Shown here: positions 1 through 7,871 of the stretch, one piece after another | Layout: each line of letters begins with the position of its first letter | Position numbering within the stretch: position 1 is the stretch's first letter | NCBI RefSeq assembly: GCF_027797465.1 | Contig: NZ_CP115608.1 | Location: 310,001-374,000 of the forward strand | DNA: 64,000 nucleotides | DNA from: Campylobacter sp. CN_NE2 | Lineage (GTDB): Bacteria; Campylobacterota; Campylobacteria; Campylobacterales; Campylobacteraceae | Reading direction: 5' to 3' | The notes under the pieces: model-generated | Told to the model about the DNA's origin: nothing | What the model saw: only the letters and a program-made list of their open reading frames with translations | Database searches by the model: none | Program-made: the position numbers and the translations under genes

Positions 1-365
1 TTAAGCGTATGAAGCATTAAATTTGAAGTTCCGCCATAGACTTTTTGCGCCATAATGATATTATCGCCCGCACTTGCGACATTTGCAACTGCATAAAATG
101 AAGCCGCTTGACCGCTAGCCGTGCCGATTGCGCCCACGCCGCCTTCAAGTGCAGCAATTCTAGCTTCAAAAATATCCACGGTTGGGTTATTTAAACGCGT
201 ATAAATGGGACCAAGACTTTGCAAAGCAAACCTAGCTGCTGCTTCTTCGCTAGTGCCAAAATCGTAAGCAGTGCTTAGATAAATCGGAACAGCCATAGAA
301 CCATAGCCTTCTTTTGAGCTGTAACCTGCATGTGTGGCAAGTGTTTCGAAATTTAAATCTGCCAT
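1..365 (-). CDS. O-acetylhomoserine sulfhydrylase / Cys-Met PLP enzyme family, 3' part outside window
   Basis: The N-terminal 121 residues of a Cys/Met-metabolism PLP-dependent enzyme, probably O-acetylhomoserine aminocarboxypropyltransferase, which makes homocysteine from O-acetylhomoserine and sulfide. The start reads MADLNFETLATHAG, followed by PIYLSTAYDF, YTRLNNPTVDIFE and GTASGQAA, all typical of the family's N-terminal region. The PLP lysine lies outside the window. The ATG follows a purine-rich AGGAAAAAT stretch. Which substrate is used (MetY- or MetB-like) cannot be decided from this fragment, although the opening matches MetY-type proteins better. Confidence 0.85.
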   Translation of the reverse strand, partial: MADLNFETLATHAGYSSKEGYGSMAVPIYLSTAYDFGTSEEAAARFALQSLGPIYTRLNNPTVDIFEARIAALEGGVGAIGTASGQAASFYAVANVASAGDNIIMAQKVYGGTSNLMLHTL

Positions 366-533
366 ATTTTTCCTTTGTTGTAAAATTTCGGCGAATTATA
401 ACAGATATTTTTTTTATTGTCAAGTTTTAAAATATGTTTTTTAAAATAACTAAATATCGTTATTTTAAAAATTTATTATTTTAATAATATATTAAATAAA
501 TATGCGAAAAATAAAAAATAAAGTTAAATTTGA

Positions 534-539
534 TATAAT
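534..539 (+). promoter_or_regulatory. -10 element of a sigma70-type promoter
   Basis: A TATAAT preceded by TTTGA in an A/T-rich stretch sits 30 bases before the TTG start of the next gene. This resembles Campylobacter housekeeping promoters, which have a strong -10 and a poorly conserved -35. Confidence 0.5.
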
Positions 540-569
540 TTTGCTTTATTTGGCAAAAAAGGATTAAAT

Positions 570-902
570 TTGAGCGTAGCAAATGATAAAAGCGAACGCA
601 TAAAATACATTAGAGCATTGGAACGCTTCGCAAAATCGGCAATTTCGATTTTAAAAAGAGATGATTTCGATGAAAATTTATTTAAAATTCGCGTGATAAA
701 AAACTACGAAGTTTTAAAAAAAATTCAAGCTGTTTATTTGGATCAACCATATACAAAAGGGCTTGAAAACTTCGTGAAATCGGTATTAGCAAATAAAAAC
801 AAAGACGAGCTGATAAAAGAAGCAAATTTGCTAGAAAAACTAAAAAATTCAAAAACTTATAAAAAAGATAAACATAAAGGTAAATTTAAAGATGAATTTT
901 AA
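570..902 (+). CDS. hypothetical protein, lysine-rich, 110 aa
   Basis: A small, highly charged, predominantly helical protein with a lysine-rich tail (residues about 95-110). I do not recognise the family. The start is TTG with an AAAAAAGGA ribosome site 7 bases upstream, and a clear -10 lies further upstream. There is no signal peptide or membrane segment, so it is probably cytoplasmic. It is a single-gene unit: a GC-rich inverted repeat and a terminator-like hairpin follow it. The basic tail could contact nucleic acid, but that is only a guess from composition. Confidence 0.7.
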   Translation: MSVANDKSERIKYIRALERFAKSAISILKRDDFDENLFKIRVIKNYEVLKKIQAVYLDQPYTKGLENFVKSVLANKNKDELIKEANLLEKLKNSKTYKKDKHKGKFKDEF

Positions 903-911
903 AAAATTTAC

Positions 912-951
912 GCGGGGGCGGGGCGTTTTTTAGGAGGCACTCCGCCCCCGC
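912..951. repeat. GC-rich inverted repeat
   Basis: GCGGGGGCGG (912-921) is exactly complementary to CCGCCCCCGC (942-951) with a 20-base loop, followed by a long C run (952-960). This is strikingly GC-rich for a genome dominated by A/T and lies entirely between genes. It could be a dispersed repeat or part of a transcription stop. Confidence 0.7.
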
Positions 952-982
952 ACCCCCCCCACCCCGCAAAACCTTAGCGGTG

Positions 983-1010
983 GCGCACTTCGTGCGCTGA
1001 TTTTTATTTT
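983..1010 (+). terminator. hairpin plus T-rich tract
   Basis: GCGCAC-TTC-GTGCGC (983-997) is a perfect 6-bp GC-rich stem with a 3-base loop, followed by TGATTTTTATTTT. It sits between the 110-aa gene and cobB and would end transcription of the former. Confidence 0.6.
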
Positions 1011-1026
1011 AAAATTTGGAGAGAAA

Positions 1027-1728
1027 ATGAAAAAAGTTTTGATTTTAAGTGGAGCAGGGCTTAGTGCTGCAAGTGGATTGCGAACATTTAGAGATAGCGG
1101 TGGTCTATGGGAGCAATACGATATAAGCGAAGTTTGCTCGGTTCCGGGATTTTTAAAAGATAGAGCAAAAGTGCTTAAATTTTATGATGATAGAAGGGCG
1201 CAACTCGCCACTTGTGAGCCAAATTTAGCGCATTTTACAATCGCAAAATTAAAAAAAGAATTTGGTGAAAAAATCATCGTGCAAACCCAAAATGTCGATG
1301 ATTTATTAGAAAGGGCAGGTTGCGAAAGCGTAATCCATTTGCATGGATTTTTGCCCGAAATTCGCTGCGAAGTGTGCGGAAATGTCCAAAATATCGGTTA
1401 CGAAAAAATCGCAGGGCAAATTTGTGGGAAATGTAAAAGCGAAAAAATGAGACACAATATCGTTATGTTTGGCGAAGCAGCCCCGCGATATAGCGACCTT
1501 TATGCAGCTTTGCAAGAGTGCGAAATGTTTGTTTGTATCGGCACGAGCGGGGAAGTTTTAGATGTGGCAGGTTTTACAAGATACTTCGAATTTAGCATTT
1601 TAAATAACCTTGACGCTTCAAGAATCGATAAATATTTTAACAAATGTTATACCGAGAGTGCCGTTACGGCTGCACCAAAGTGGGAAAATGATATTAGGGC
1701 TTTTTTAAACGGAGAATTTATGGTATGA
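1027..1728 (+). CDS. cobB: NAD-dependent protein deacylase, sirtuin (CobB)
   Basis: A class III sirtuin of 233 residues that removes acyl groups from lysines using NAD+. Visible motifs are GAGLSAASGL near residue 9 (NAD-binding loop), FRDSGGLW, TQNVDDLLERAG, the HLHG motif with the catalytic histidine, and two Cys pairs (CEVCG and CGKCK) that form the structural zinc site. CIGTSGEV follows in the C-terminal Rossmann part. The length is normal for bacterial CobB. The start follows a GGAGAGAAA ribosome site. The 3' end overlaps the next gene by 4 bases (ATGA), so the two are probably co-translated. Confidence 0.93.
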   Translation: MKKVLILSGAGLSAASGLRTFRDSGGLWEQYDISEVCSVPGFLKDRAKVLKFYDDRRAQLATCEPNLAHFTIAKLKKEFGEKIIVQTQNVDDLLERAGCESVIHLHGFLPEIRCEVCGNVQNIGYEKIAGQICGKCKSEKMRHNIVMFGEAAPRYSDLYAALQECEMFVCIGTSGEVLDVAGFTRYFEFSILNNLDASRIDKYFNKCYTESAVTAAPKWENDIRAFLNGEFMV

Positions 1729-2345
1729 AAACGATAATTTTTGATATGGACGGAACGCTTTTAAATAGCGAAAAGGCGATTTGTGAAAGCATAAATCACA
1801 TGCGAAAGTGGCTTGGTATGAGCGAACTTTCAAGCGAATTTATCGTTGAAGTTATAAACGATATGAGTAAAAATTCCATTGTCGAATTTTACGGCACAGA
1901 TAAGATTGACGCGAATTTAAGAGCCGAATTTGAGCGGGTTTATGTGGAAAATTACAAAAAATTTGCAGTTTTGTATGCTGGAATTTTAGAACTTTTGCAA
2001 AAATGCAAAAAAGCAGGATTTTTTATCGCAATGGCGTCAAATGCGCCAACTCAGACGCTTGACGGAATTCTAAAAATGACAGGCGTTAGGGAATTTTTTG
2101 ATTTTGTTATCGGAGCAAACGAGCAAATTCCGCAAAAACCCGATCCTACAATGCTTTTTGAAGTTTTAAGACAAAGCGAATTCAAAAAGGCGATTTTTTT
2201 AGGCGATAGCAACAAAGATGAATTTGCTGCTAAAAATGCGAATATTTCGTATCTGCAAGTGATTTGGGGTATGGGGAAATTTAGTAAAACAGCAACTAAC
2301 GCAAAAACACCAAATGAAGCGTGGGAGATTATTTCTAGGCTTTAA
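1725..2345 (+). CDS. HAD-superfamily hydrolase, phosphoglycolate phosphatase-like
   Basis: A 206-residue haloacid-dehalogenase phosphatase. Motif I is FDMDGTLLNS (residues 6-15, nucleophile Asp plus the DxDGT pattern), motif II is ASNAPTQT near residue 105, and motif IV is GDSNKDEFAA with its preceding KPDP segment. An alpha-helical cap of about 70 residues sits after motif I, as in Gph and beta-phosphoglucomutase-like enzymes. The substrate cannot be read from the sequence; small phosphate esters such as 2-phosphoglycolate are likely. It is translationally coupled to cobB by ATGA. Confidence 0.88.
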   Translation: MKTIIFDMDGTLLNSEKAICESINHMRKWLGMSELSSEFIVEVINDMSKNSIVEFYGTDKIDANLRAEFERVYVENYKKFAVLYAGILELLQKCKKAGFFIAMASNAPTQTLDGILKMTGVREFFDFVIGANEQIPQKPDPTMLFEVLRQSEFKKAIFLGDSNKDEFAAKNANISYLQVIWGMGKFSKTATNAKTPNEAWEIISRL

Positions 2346-2380
2346 ATTTACGCCTAATTTTAATTAAATTTAGAATTTGG

Positions 2381-2386
2381 TATAAT
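2381..2386 (+). promoter_or_regulatory. -10 element before DUF2018-polyprenyl synthase-hemA-proS operon
   Basis: TATAAT preceded by TTTGG, 26 bases upstream of the DUF2018 start codon. The genes downstream overlap or nearly touch up to 6580, so this is the likely operon promoter. Confidence 0.55.
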
Positions 2387-2411
2387 CTGCGGATTTTAAA
2401 AAAGGTGAAAA

Positions 2412-2660
2412 ATGGATATTTTTGAAGGCACTCCAAGGGATAAATTTTTTGATATTGCGTTTAATGCAAACAGAAATTTGGTCGAAGATGAAATCACAAA
2501 GCTTTTAATGAAGCTTATAAGTTATGAAGAAATTTGCGCTAAGCACGGCATTAGCGAAAGAGAAGTAGAAATTCATGTAAATGAAAAACTCGATTTTACA
2601 GACGAATTAAACGATAAATTTATCGAGCTAACGGCAAATATTTTAAGTGCAAATGAGTAA
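2412..2660 (+). CDS. DUF2018 family protein (HP0242-like)
   Basis: A small all-helical protein of 82 residues starting MDIFEGTPRDKFFDI. Length, sequence style and position two genes before hemA match the DUF2018 family of Campylobacter and Helicobacter; the H. pylori member HP0242 is known structurally as an intertwined helical dimer. Its cellular function is unknown. AAAAAAGGTGAAAA upstream gives a good ribosome site. Only 2 bases separate it from the polyprenyl synthase gene. Confidence 0.85.
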   Translation: MDIFEGTPRDKFFDIAFNANRNLVEDEITKLLMKLISYEEICAKHGISEREVEIHVNEKLDFTDELNDKFIELTANILSANE

Positions 2661-2662
2661 AA

Positions 2663-3568
2663 ATGTCGCAAAATTTAGAAAAAATTGATTTTTTTATGCG
2701 TGAGTTTATCGCAGAATTTGGCTGTGATGAAGCTTTAAAAATGTTTGACGAGCTAAGTTCAGGTAAAAAACTTCGCTCGAAACTGCTTTTAAATATCGCA
2801 GGAATTAATGAAGGCTCACTAAAACTTTGCGCGATAATCGAGCTTATCCAAGCTGCAAGTTTGCTTCACGATGATGTTATCGATGAGAGCGACACAAGAC
2901 GCGGAAAGCCGTCCATAAACGCTACTTACGGCTCGAAAAACGCCGTAATGCTAGGTGATATTTTGTATTCAAAAGCGTTTTTCGAACTTACCAAATTTGA
3001 TAAATTTATCGCAGGTTGTATCTCCGAAAGTGTCGCAAAGCTCTCTGTCGGCGAGCTAATCGATGTTAAAATGGGCGAGAGTTTTAACGATGATGAGAAA
3101 AAATATCTAAATATGATTTATCTAAAAACAGCCGCACTCATAGAGAGTTCAGCGATGAGCGGGGCATTTTTGGCAGGTCTTGATACGAACAAATTTGGCG
3201 AATACGGCAAAAATCTTGGCATAGCTTTTCAAATAATCGATGATATTTTAGACATTACCCAAGATAGCGCCAAGCTTGGAAAACCGGCACTTAATGACTA
3301 CAAAGAAGGCAAAACGACATTGCCTTATATTTACCTTTATCAAAATTTGCAAGGAAATGATAAAGAAAAACTAAAATCGTTGTTTAAAAAAGAGCTAAAT
3401 TCGGACGAAACAGCGTGGATAAAGGCAAAATTTGGCGAATTTAAAATCATAGAAAAGTGCGTGAATTTAGCTAAAAATTACGGCGAAAAAGCTTTGCAAA
3501 GCGTTAGCGAATTTAAAAATGAAAAATTAAACGAAATAGTTCTAAATATGATAAATAGGGAATTTTGA
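2663..3568 (+). CDS. ispB: polyprenyl diphosphate synthase (octaprenyl/farnesyl type)
   Basis: A trans-isoprenyl diphosphate synthase that condenses isopentenyl diphosphate onto an allylic primer. The first aspartate-rich motif is DDVIDESDTRRG (about residues 69-80, DDxxD plus RRG), the GKxxR-type entry is GKKLRSK (about 34-40), and the second aspartate motif is DDILD (about 193-197). The 301-residue length suits a long-chain enzyme making the menaquinone side chain, but chain length cannot be set from motifs alone, and a geranylgeranyl or farnesyl product is possible. It overlaps hemA by one base (TGATG). Confidence 0.88.
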   Translation: MSQNLEKIDFFMREFIAEFGCDEALKMFDELSSGKKLRSKLLLNIAGINEGSLKLCAIIELIQAASLLHDDVIDESDTRRGKPSINATYGSKNAVMLGDILYSKAFFELTKFDKFIAGCISESVAKLSVGELIDVKMGESFNDDEKKYLNMIYLKTAALIESSAMSGAFLAGLDTNKFGEYGKNLGIAFQIIDDILDITQDSAKLGKPALNDYKEGKTTLPYIYLYQNLQGNDKEKLKSLFKKELNSDETAWIKAKFGEFKIIEKCVNLAKNYGEKALQSVSEFKNEKLNEIVLNMINREF

Positions 3569-4875
3569 TGAGTTATATGAGCGTGAGTTTTACTCACAAA
3601 AATACCGATATTTTTCTGCGTGAAAAGCTTTCGTTTTCAAACGAAGTTAAAAAACGCGAAATTTTGCGACTAATCGGCTCAAATTCGGCAATCAAAGAGT
3701 GTTTTGTGCTTAGCACTTGCAACAGAGTTGAAATTTTTGCTTTTGTTGATAATTTTGAAGTTGCGTCGAAATTTGTCGTTCAGGCGATTTCAAAGGTAAG
3801 CGGTGTCGAATTTGACGAGCTAGAAAGCAGAGCTGATATTTATGAAGATTATGGCGCGATTCATCATCTTTTCTCGGTCGCAGCTTCTCTTGATAGCCTT
3901 GTTGTAGGCGAAACGCAGATAGTTGGTCAGCTAAAAGATGCTTATAAATTTGCGCTTGAAAACGGAAATTTAGGCGATGAAATCAAAAAAGCAATCGCCA
4001 AAGCCCTAAAATGCGCCGCCGAAATTCGCAACAAAACCGAAATTTCTAAAAATCCGATTTCAGTTTCAAGCGTGGCTGTTTCTATGGCAAAAGAAAAACT
4101 TGGATCGCTTGAAAATGTGGAAGCAGTAGTCATCGGTGCAGGAGAGATGAGCGAACTAGCTTGTAAGCATTTGCTAACGCACGGCGCAAAGGTTACGATT
4201 TTAAATCGAAATTTGCAAAATGCAAAGAATTTAGCCTGTAATCTTGGCGATGAAGTTAAATTTGATAGCCTTGAAAAATTAAAAAGCTATATCAACAAAT
4301 TTAGCCTTATTTTTAGCGCAACGGGCGCAACAGGGGCGATTATAACTGATGATTTAATCGAAAGCGTGGATTTTAAAAGATACTTTTTTGACATTGCCGT
4401 GCCACGCGATATAGAGCTTAGCGACAGCGATGACATCGAAGTTTATGCAGTCGATGACCTTGAAGACATAGTTAAGCGAAATTTGATTTTGCGTGAAGAA
4501 CAGGCGCGTATCGCTTATGGTATCGTTGGTAGCAGCACGAGCGAATTTTTCAAAGAAATCAAAACTCAGGCTTGCACGCCGATAGTAAAAGCGCTTCGCC
4601 AAAGAGCAAGAGAAGTCTCAGCTAACGAGCTTGATAAAGCTATCAAAAAAGGTTATCTTAAAAATAGCGACAAAGAAGAAGCTAGAAAGCTAATCCATCA
4701 GGTTTTTAAAGCCTTTTTGCATACGCCAAGCGTGAATTTAAAGAATTTAGATGGCAAAAACGAGATAGACAGCGCTACTAACGCTGTTTTGGATATTTTT
4801 GGATTAAATGAAATTTATGAAAGTTTTGTAAAAGAAGATAAAACAAAAGAAACGGAGTTAGAAAATGAAATTTAG
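3568..4875 (+). CDS. hemA: glutamyl-tRNA reductase (HemA)
   Basis: Reduces glutamyl-tRNA to glutamate-1-semialdehyde, the first committed step of C5 heme synthesis. The catalytic cysteine is in FVLSTCNRVEIF (Cys51), the tRNA/substrate region includes VVGETQIVGQLKDAY, and the NADPH domain has VIGAGEMSELACKHL; a C-terminal helical dimerisation domain follows. I place the start at ATG 3568, which overlaps the TGA of the preceding gene; an in-frame TTG one codon earlier (3565) and an ATG at 3577 are alternatives. With hemC 3 kb downstream it forms part of a tetrapyrrole cluster. The 3' end overlaps proS by 11 bases. Confidence 0.95.
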   Translation: MSYMSVSFTHKNTDIFLREKLSFSNEVKKREILRLIGSNSAIKECFVLSTCNRVEIFAFVDNFEVASKFVVQAISKVSGVEFDELESRADIYEDYGAIHHLFSVAASLDSLVVGETQIVGQLKDAYKFALENGNLGDEIKKAIAKALKCAAEIRNKTEISKNPISVSSVAVSMAKEKLGSLENVEAVVIGAGEMSELACKHLLTHGAKVTILNRNLQNAKNLACNLGDEVKFDSLEKLKSYINKFSLIFSATGATGAIITDDLIESVDFKRYFFDIAVPRDIELSDSDDIEVYAVDDLEDIVKRNLILREEQARIAYGIVGSSTSEFFKEIKTQACTPIVKALRQRAREVSANELDKAIKKGYLKNSDKEEARKLIHQVFKAFLHTPSVNLKNLDGKNEIDSATNAVLDIFGLNEIYESFVKEDKTKETELENEI

Positions 4876-6580
4876 TAGGCTTTTTGCGCCGACTATCAAA
4901 GAAGCACCAAAAGATGCAGTTTTGCCAAGTCATATATTTTTGATTCGTGCAGGTTTTATAGAGCAGTTAGGAAGCGGGCTATATAACTTTATGCCGCTTG
5001 GAAAAATGGTTTTAAATAAAATAACCAGCGTAGTGCGTGATGAAATGAACGCTGCCGGTGCGCAAGAAGTCGCTTTTAGCGTGGTAACTCCCGCAGAAGC
5101 GTGGAAAAGTAGCGGACGATACGCCGTATATGGAAAAGAGCTTTTGCGTTTAAAAGATAGAAAAGAAAACGACTTTGTCCTAAGTCCAACAAATGAAGAA
5201 AGCTCCGTGCTAATGGTAGCAAACAAGGTTACTAGCTATAAAAATTTGCCGTTAAATATCTATCAAATCAACACCAAATTTAGAGACGAAGCTAGACCTC
5301 GCTTTGGGTTACTTCGTGGTAGAGAATTTACGATGAAAGACGCGTATAGTTTTCACGCAAATGAAGCTGATTTGGGGCGAGAGTTTGATTTAATGGAAGC
5401 AACTTATAATAAAATTTTTACTCGCTTAGGACTAAATTTCAGAGCCGTTGAAGCCGACAGCGGTGCGATCGGCGGAAGCGGAAGCAAGGAATTTATGGTT
5501 TTGGCTGATAACGGCGAAGATGATATTTTGGTTTGCTCTGGTTGTAAATATGCTGCTAATGTCGAAGCGGCTAAAAGAGCGCCAAAAATCGCACCTTGCG
5601 AAGCCCCTGAGACAGACGGCATGATGAAATTTCACACCCCTGAGACTAAAACAATCGAACTAGTGGCGAATTTTTTCAAAGTTGATAAATTTTATACCAT
5701 TAAAGCTGTTTTGAAAAAAGCCATTTACGAAAACGGCGAAAAAATCGTAGCGTTTTTTATTCGCGGGGATGACGAATTGCAAGAAACAAAGGCTACAAAT
5801 GCGTGTGGAGCGTTAGAGTTAGTAGATGCCGATGAAAATGAAGTCAAAAATGCAGGTTTTGTAGCAGGTTTTTGCGGACCGTTTAATCTACCTGAGAGTG
5901 CCGAATTTTACATAGATAAAGAGCTTGAAAATGCCCGTGAGATGATTTGTGGAGCAAATGAAGAAAATTATCATTTTATCGGTTGCAATGTCGTTAGCTT
6001 TAAAGCAGAGCGATTTAAAGATTTAATAGCCGTGCAAGAAGGCGATAAATGCCCATGCTGTGGTGCGAAACTAGATAAAACCAAAGGTATCGAAGTTGGG
6101 CATATTTTTAAACTCGGACAAAAATATTCCGATCCAATGAACGCTAAATTTTTAGATGAAAACGGCAAGAGTGTGCCGTTTTTTATGGGTTGCTATGGTA
6201 TCGGCGTGAGCCGTCTTGTGGCAGTAGCGATAGAATCGAGCCACGATGAAAAAGGTTGTATTTGGAATAAAGAAATATCGCCGTTTGCGCTGGAAATCAT
6301 CATTTCAAATACAAAAGATGAGCAAATTTGTAAATTTGCAAACGAGCTTTACGAAAAATGTCAAAATTTAGGCATTAATGCTCTGCTTGATGATAGAAAT
6401 GAGCGATTTGGCGTTAAGATGAACGATTACGAGCTTATGGGCTTTCCGTATGCTGTCTTAGTCGGCAAGGGCTTAGCTAACGGCGAAGTTGAATTTATAA
6501 CAAGAGCAAATTTGGAAAAACAAAGCGTGAGCGCGGATAAAATTTTAAATCTTATCAAAGATAAAATTTTGGGAGAATAA
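4865..6580 (+). CDS. proS: prolyl-tRNA synthetase (ProS), bacterial type
   Basis: A class II aminoacyl-tRNA synthetase of 571 residues that charges tRNA-Pro. Class II motif 2 is in RGREFTMKDAYSFH, the N-terminal segment LPSHIFLIRAGFIEQLGSGLY is the conserved motif 1 region, an editing insertion lies between about residues 220 and 400, motif 3 is in GIGVSRLVAV, and an anticodon-binding domain ends the protein (DDRNERFGVKMNDYELMGFP). It starts inside the hemA 3' end. The last 60 bases are found again, decayed, at 7388-7447 beyond the next gene. Confidence 0.95.
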   Translation: MKFSRLFAPTIKEAPKDAVLPSHIFLIRAGFIEQLGSGLYNFMPLGKMVLNKITSVVRDEMNAAGAQEVAFSVVTPAEAWKSSGRYAVYGKELLRLKDRKENDFVLSPTNEESSVLMVANKVTSYKNLPLNIYQINTKFRDEARPRFGLLRGREFTMKDAYSFHANEADLGREFDLMEATYNKIFTRLGLNFRAVEADSGAIGGSGSKEFMVLADNGEDDILVCSGCKYAANVEAAKRAPKIAPCEAPETDGMMKFHTPETKTIELVANFFKVDKFYTIKAVLKKAIYENGEKIVAFFIRGDDELQETKATNACGALELVDADENEVKNAGFVAGFCGPFNLPESAEFYIDKELENAREMICGANEENYHFIGCNVVSFKAERFKDLIAVQEGDKCPCCGAKLDKTKGIEVGHIFKLGQKYSDPMNAKFLDENGKSVPFFMGCYGIGVSRLVAVAIESSHDEKGCIWNKEISPFALEIIISNTKDEQICKFANELYEKCQNLGINALLDDRNERFGVKMNDYELMGFPYAVLVGKGLANGEVEFITRANLEKQSVSADKILNLIKDKILGE

Positions 6581-6581
6581 A

Positions 6582-7376
6582 ATGAAAAAAATTGGTTTGA
6601 TTTTAATGTGCGCATTGTTTGTATATGCGGATTTAAATCCAAAAACCGAAATTTTCTATAATGATAACGGATATGAGTATGAGCTTTTACAAACCAATAA
6701 CGAAAATTTAAATATTTTTTTAAAAAATGAACTACTAAATTTTTGCGGCACAAATTTACTCCAAGATGAATTTATGGAATGTTACGAAAATATCAAAAAT
6801 ATAGATATTAAAAAATATGTGCAGAATTTAGTAGAAGATATGGAAAATGCCCATAAAGAAGAAGTCAAAGAACAAGAGTTTGATTTTAGTCTAAGCGTAA
6901 GGCAGAGTTTTGTATCGCAAAAAGGAGATTTAGTTCAAATCAGACAAGATAGCCATCAGTATGCAGGTGGAGCGCATGGCATGGAGTATTCGCAAGTTTT
7001 TGTATATGATATTTCTAGCGACCATGTGTTGAATATTTCTGAAATTTTGGTTTCCATAGAGACGGCTTTTGACGCACTTTATGATGAAATTTATAAAGGA
7101 TATATAAATTTTATTAGCACAGAGTGGTATCCTATAAATGAAAAATGCAATAAAGCTTGTCAAGATAAAGAAATAAAAGAATTCGTAGAATTTTTTTGGG
7201 ATAGAAATTCTAAAACAGACATAATATGCGATCCGGCATTTTATTTTTCAGATGAGGGGCTAACATTTATTTATGAACCTTATGCTATCGCACCTTATGC
7301 AGCCGGTATGCCTGAGATTGTTATTCCTTACGAAAATTTAAAAGGTATTGTAAAAGATGAATACCTTAAATTTTAG
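6582..7376 (+). CDS. exported DUF4163/DUF3298 (RsiV-like) domain protein
   Basis: A 264-residue protein with an N-terminal signal peptide (MKKIGLILMCALFVYA). The middle has SLSVRQSF and HQYAGGAHG, and the C-terminal part has FYFSDEGLTFIYEPYAIAPYAAG, the pattern of DUF4163 followed by DUF3298. In Gram-positives these domains occur in the anti-sigma factor RsiV, where they bind lysozyme; in Campylobacterota the role is unknown. It starts 2 bases after proS using proS's GGAGAATAA as its ribosome site. It breaks an otherwise conserved proS-fxsA-hemC order, and a remnant of the proS end lies directly behind it, so it looks like an insertion. Confidence 0.8.
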   Translation: MKKIGLILMCALFVYADLNPKTEIFYNDNGYEYELLQTNNENLNIFLKNELLNFCGTNLLQDEFMECYENIKNIDIKKYVQNLVEDMENAHKEEVKEQEFDFSLSVRQSFVSQKGDLVQIRQDSHQYAGGAHGMEYSQVFVYDISSDHVLNISEILVSIETAFDALYDEIYKGYINFISTEWYPINEKCNKACQDKEIKEFVEFFWDRNSKTDIICDPAFYFSDEGLTFIYEPYAIAPYAAGMPEIVIPYENLKGIVKDEYLKF

Positions 7377-7387
7377 GACAATAAAAT

Positions 7388-7447
7388 GAAAAATTTAGAA
7401 AAACAAAGTGTCAAAAGAACAAATTTTGAACCTTATCAAAGATAAAT
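7388..7447 (+). repeat. decayed duplicate of the proS 3' end
   Basis: This stretch matches 6507-6570, the last codons of proS. Shared blocks are AATTTRGAAAAACAAAG and a second block around CTTATCAAAGATAAA, with a 2-base gap and scattered substitutions between them. The reading frame of proS is lost. Because it lies directly after the DUF3298 gene and before fxsA, it marks the original proS/fxsA junction. Confidence 0.8.
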
Positions 7448-7448
7448 T

Positions 7449-7871
7449 ATGTTGAAATTTTTAATTATTCCGTATTTGATTTTGGAGCTTTTGATAACGG
7501 CGCATTTTGTCGATAACAACGGCTTTTTATTTTATGTCGTAGAAGTTTTATTTAGTGCCGTTTTAGGCGTGGCTGTTGTCGGGCTTAGCACTACTGCAAA
7601 CGCAAGAGAAATTCCAAGAATTACGCTAAATTCGATATTTGGCGGATTTGGTTATGTTATAGGTGGAATTTTATTTATGGTGCCAGGAATTTTATCTGAT
7701 ATTTTGGCTGTCGCAGTCGTCATAATGTCATTTTTAATCAAAAATTTCAATCTTTTTGGGCGAAATACACAAAATTATACGCAAAATAATTCACAAAATA
7801 ATACAAAATATAAACAAAATGATAACTCAGAAATCATCGATGTAGAAATCATAGAAGAGGAAAAAAAATGA
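7449..7871 (+). CDS. fxsA: FxsA family inner-membrane protein
   Basis: A 140-residue membrane protein with three or four hydrophobic segments in the first 95 residues (IIPYLILELLITAHFV, VVEVLFSAVLGVAVVGL, a segment around FGYVIGGILFMVPGIL, and LAVAVVIMSFLI), then a polar Asn/Gln tail. This is the FxsA layout; in E. coli FxsA relieves F-plasmid exclusion of phage T7, but its normal job is unknown. A membrane protein at this place, between proS and hemC, is also found in C. jejuni. The ribosome site now comes from the proS-tail remnant and is weak (CAAAGATAAATT). It overlaps hemC by 4 bases. Confidence 0.75.
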   Translation: MLKFLIIPYLILELLITAHFVDNNGFLFYVVEVLFSAVLGVAVVGLSTTANAREIPRITLNSIFGGFGYVIGGILFMVPGILSDILAVAVVIMSFLIKNFNLFGRNTQNYTQNNSQNNTKYKQNDNSEIIDVEIIEEEKK

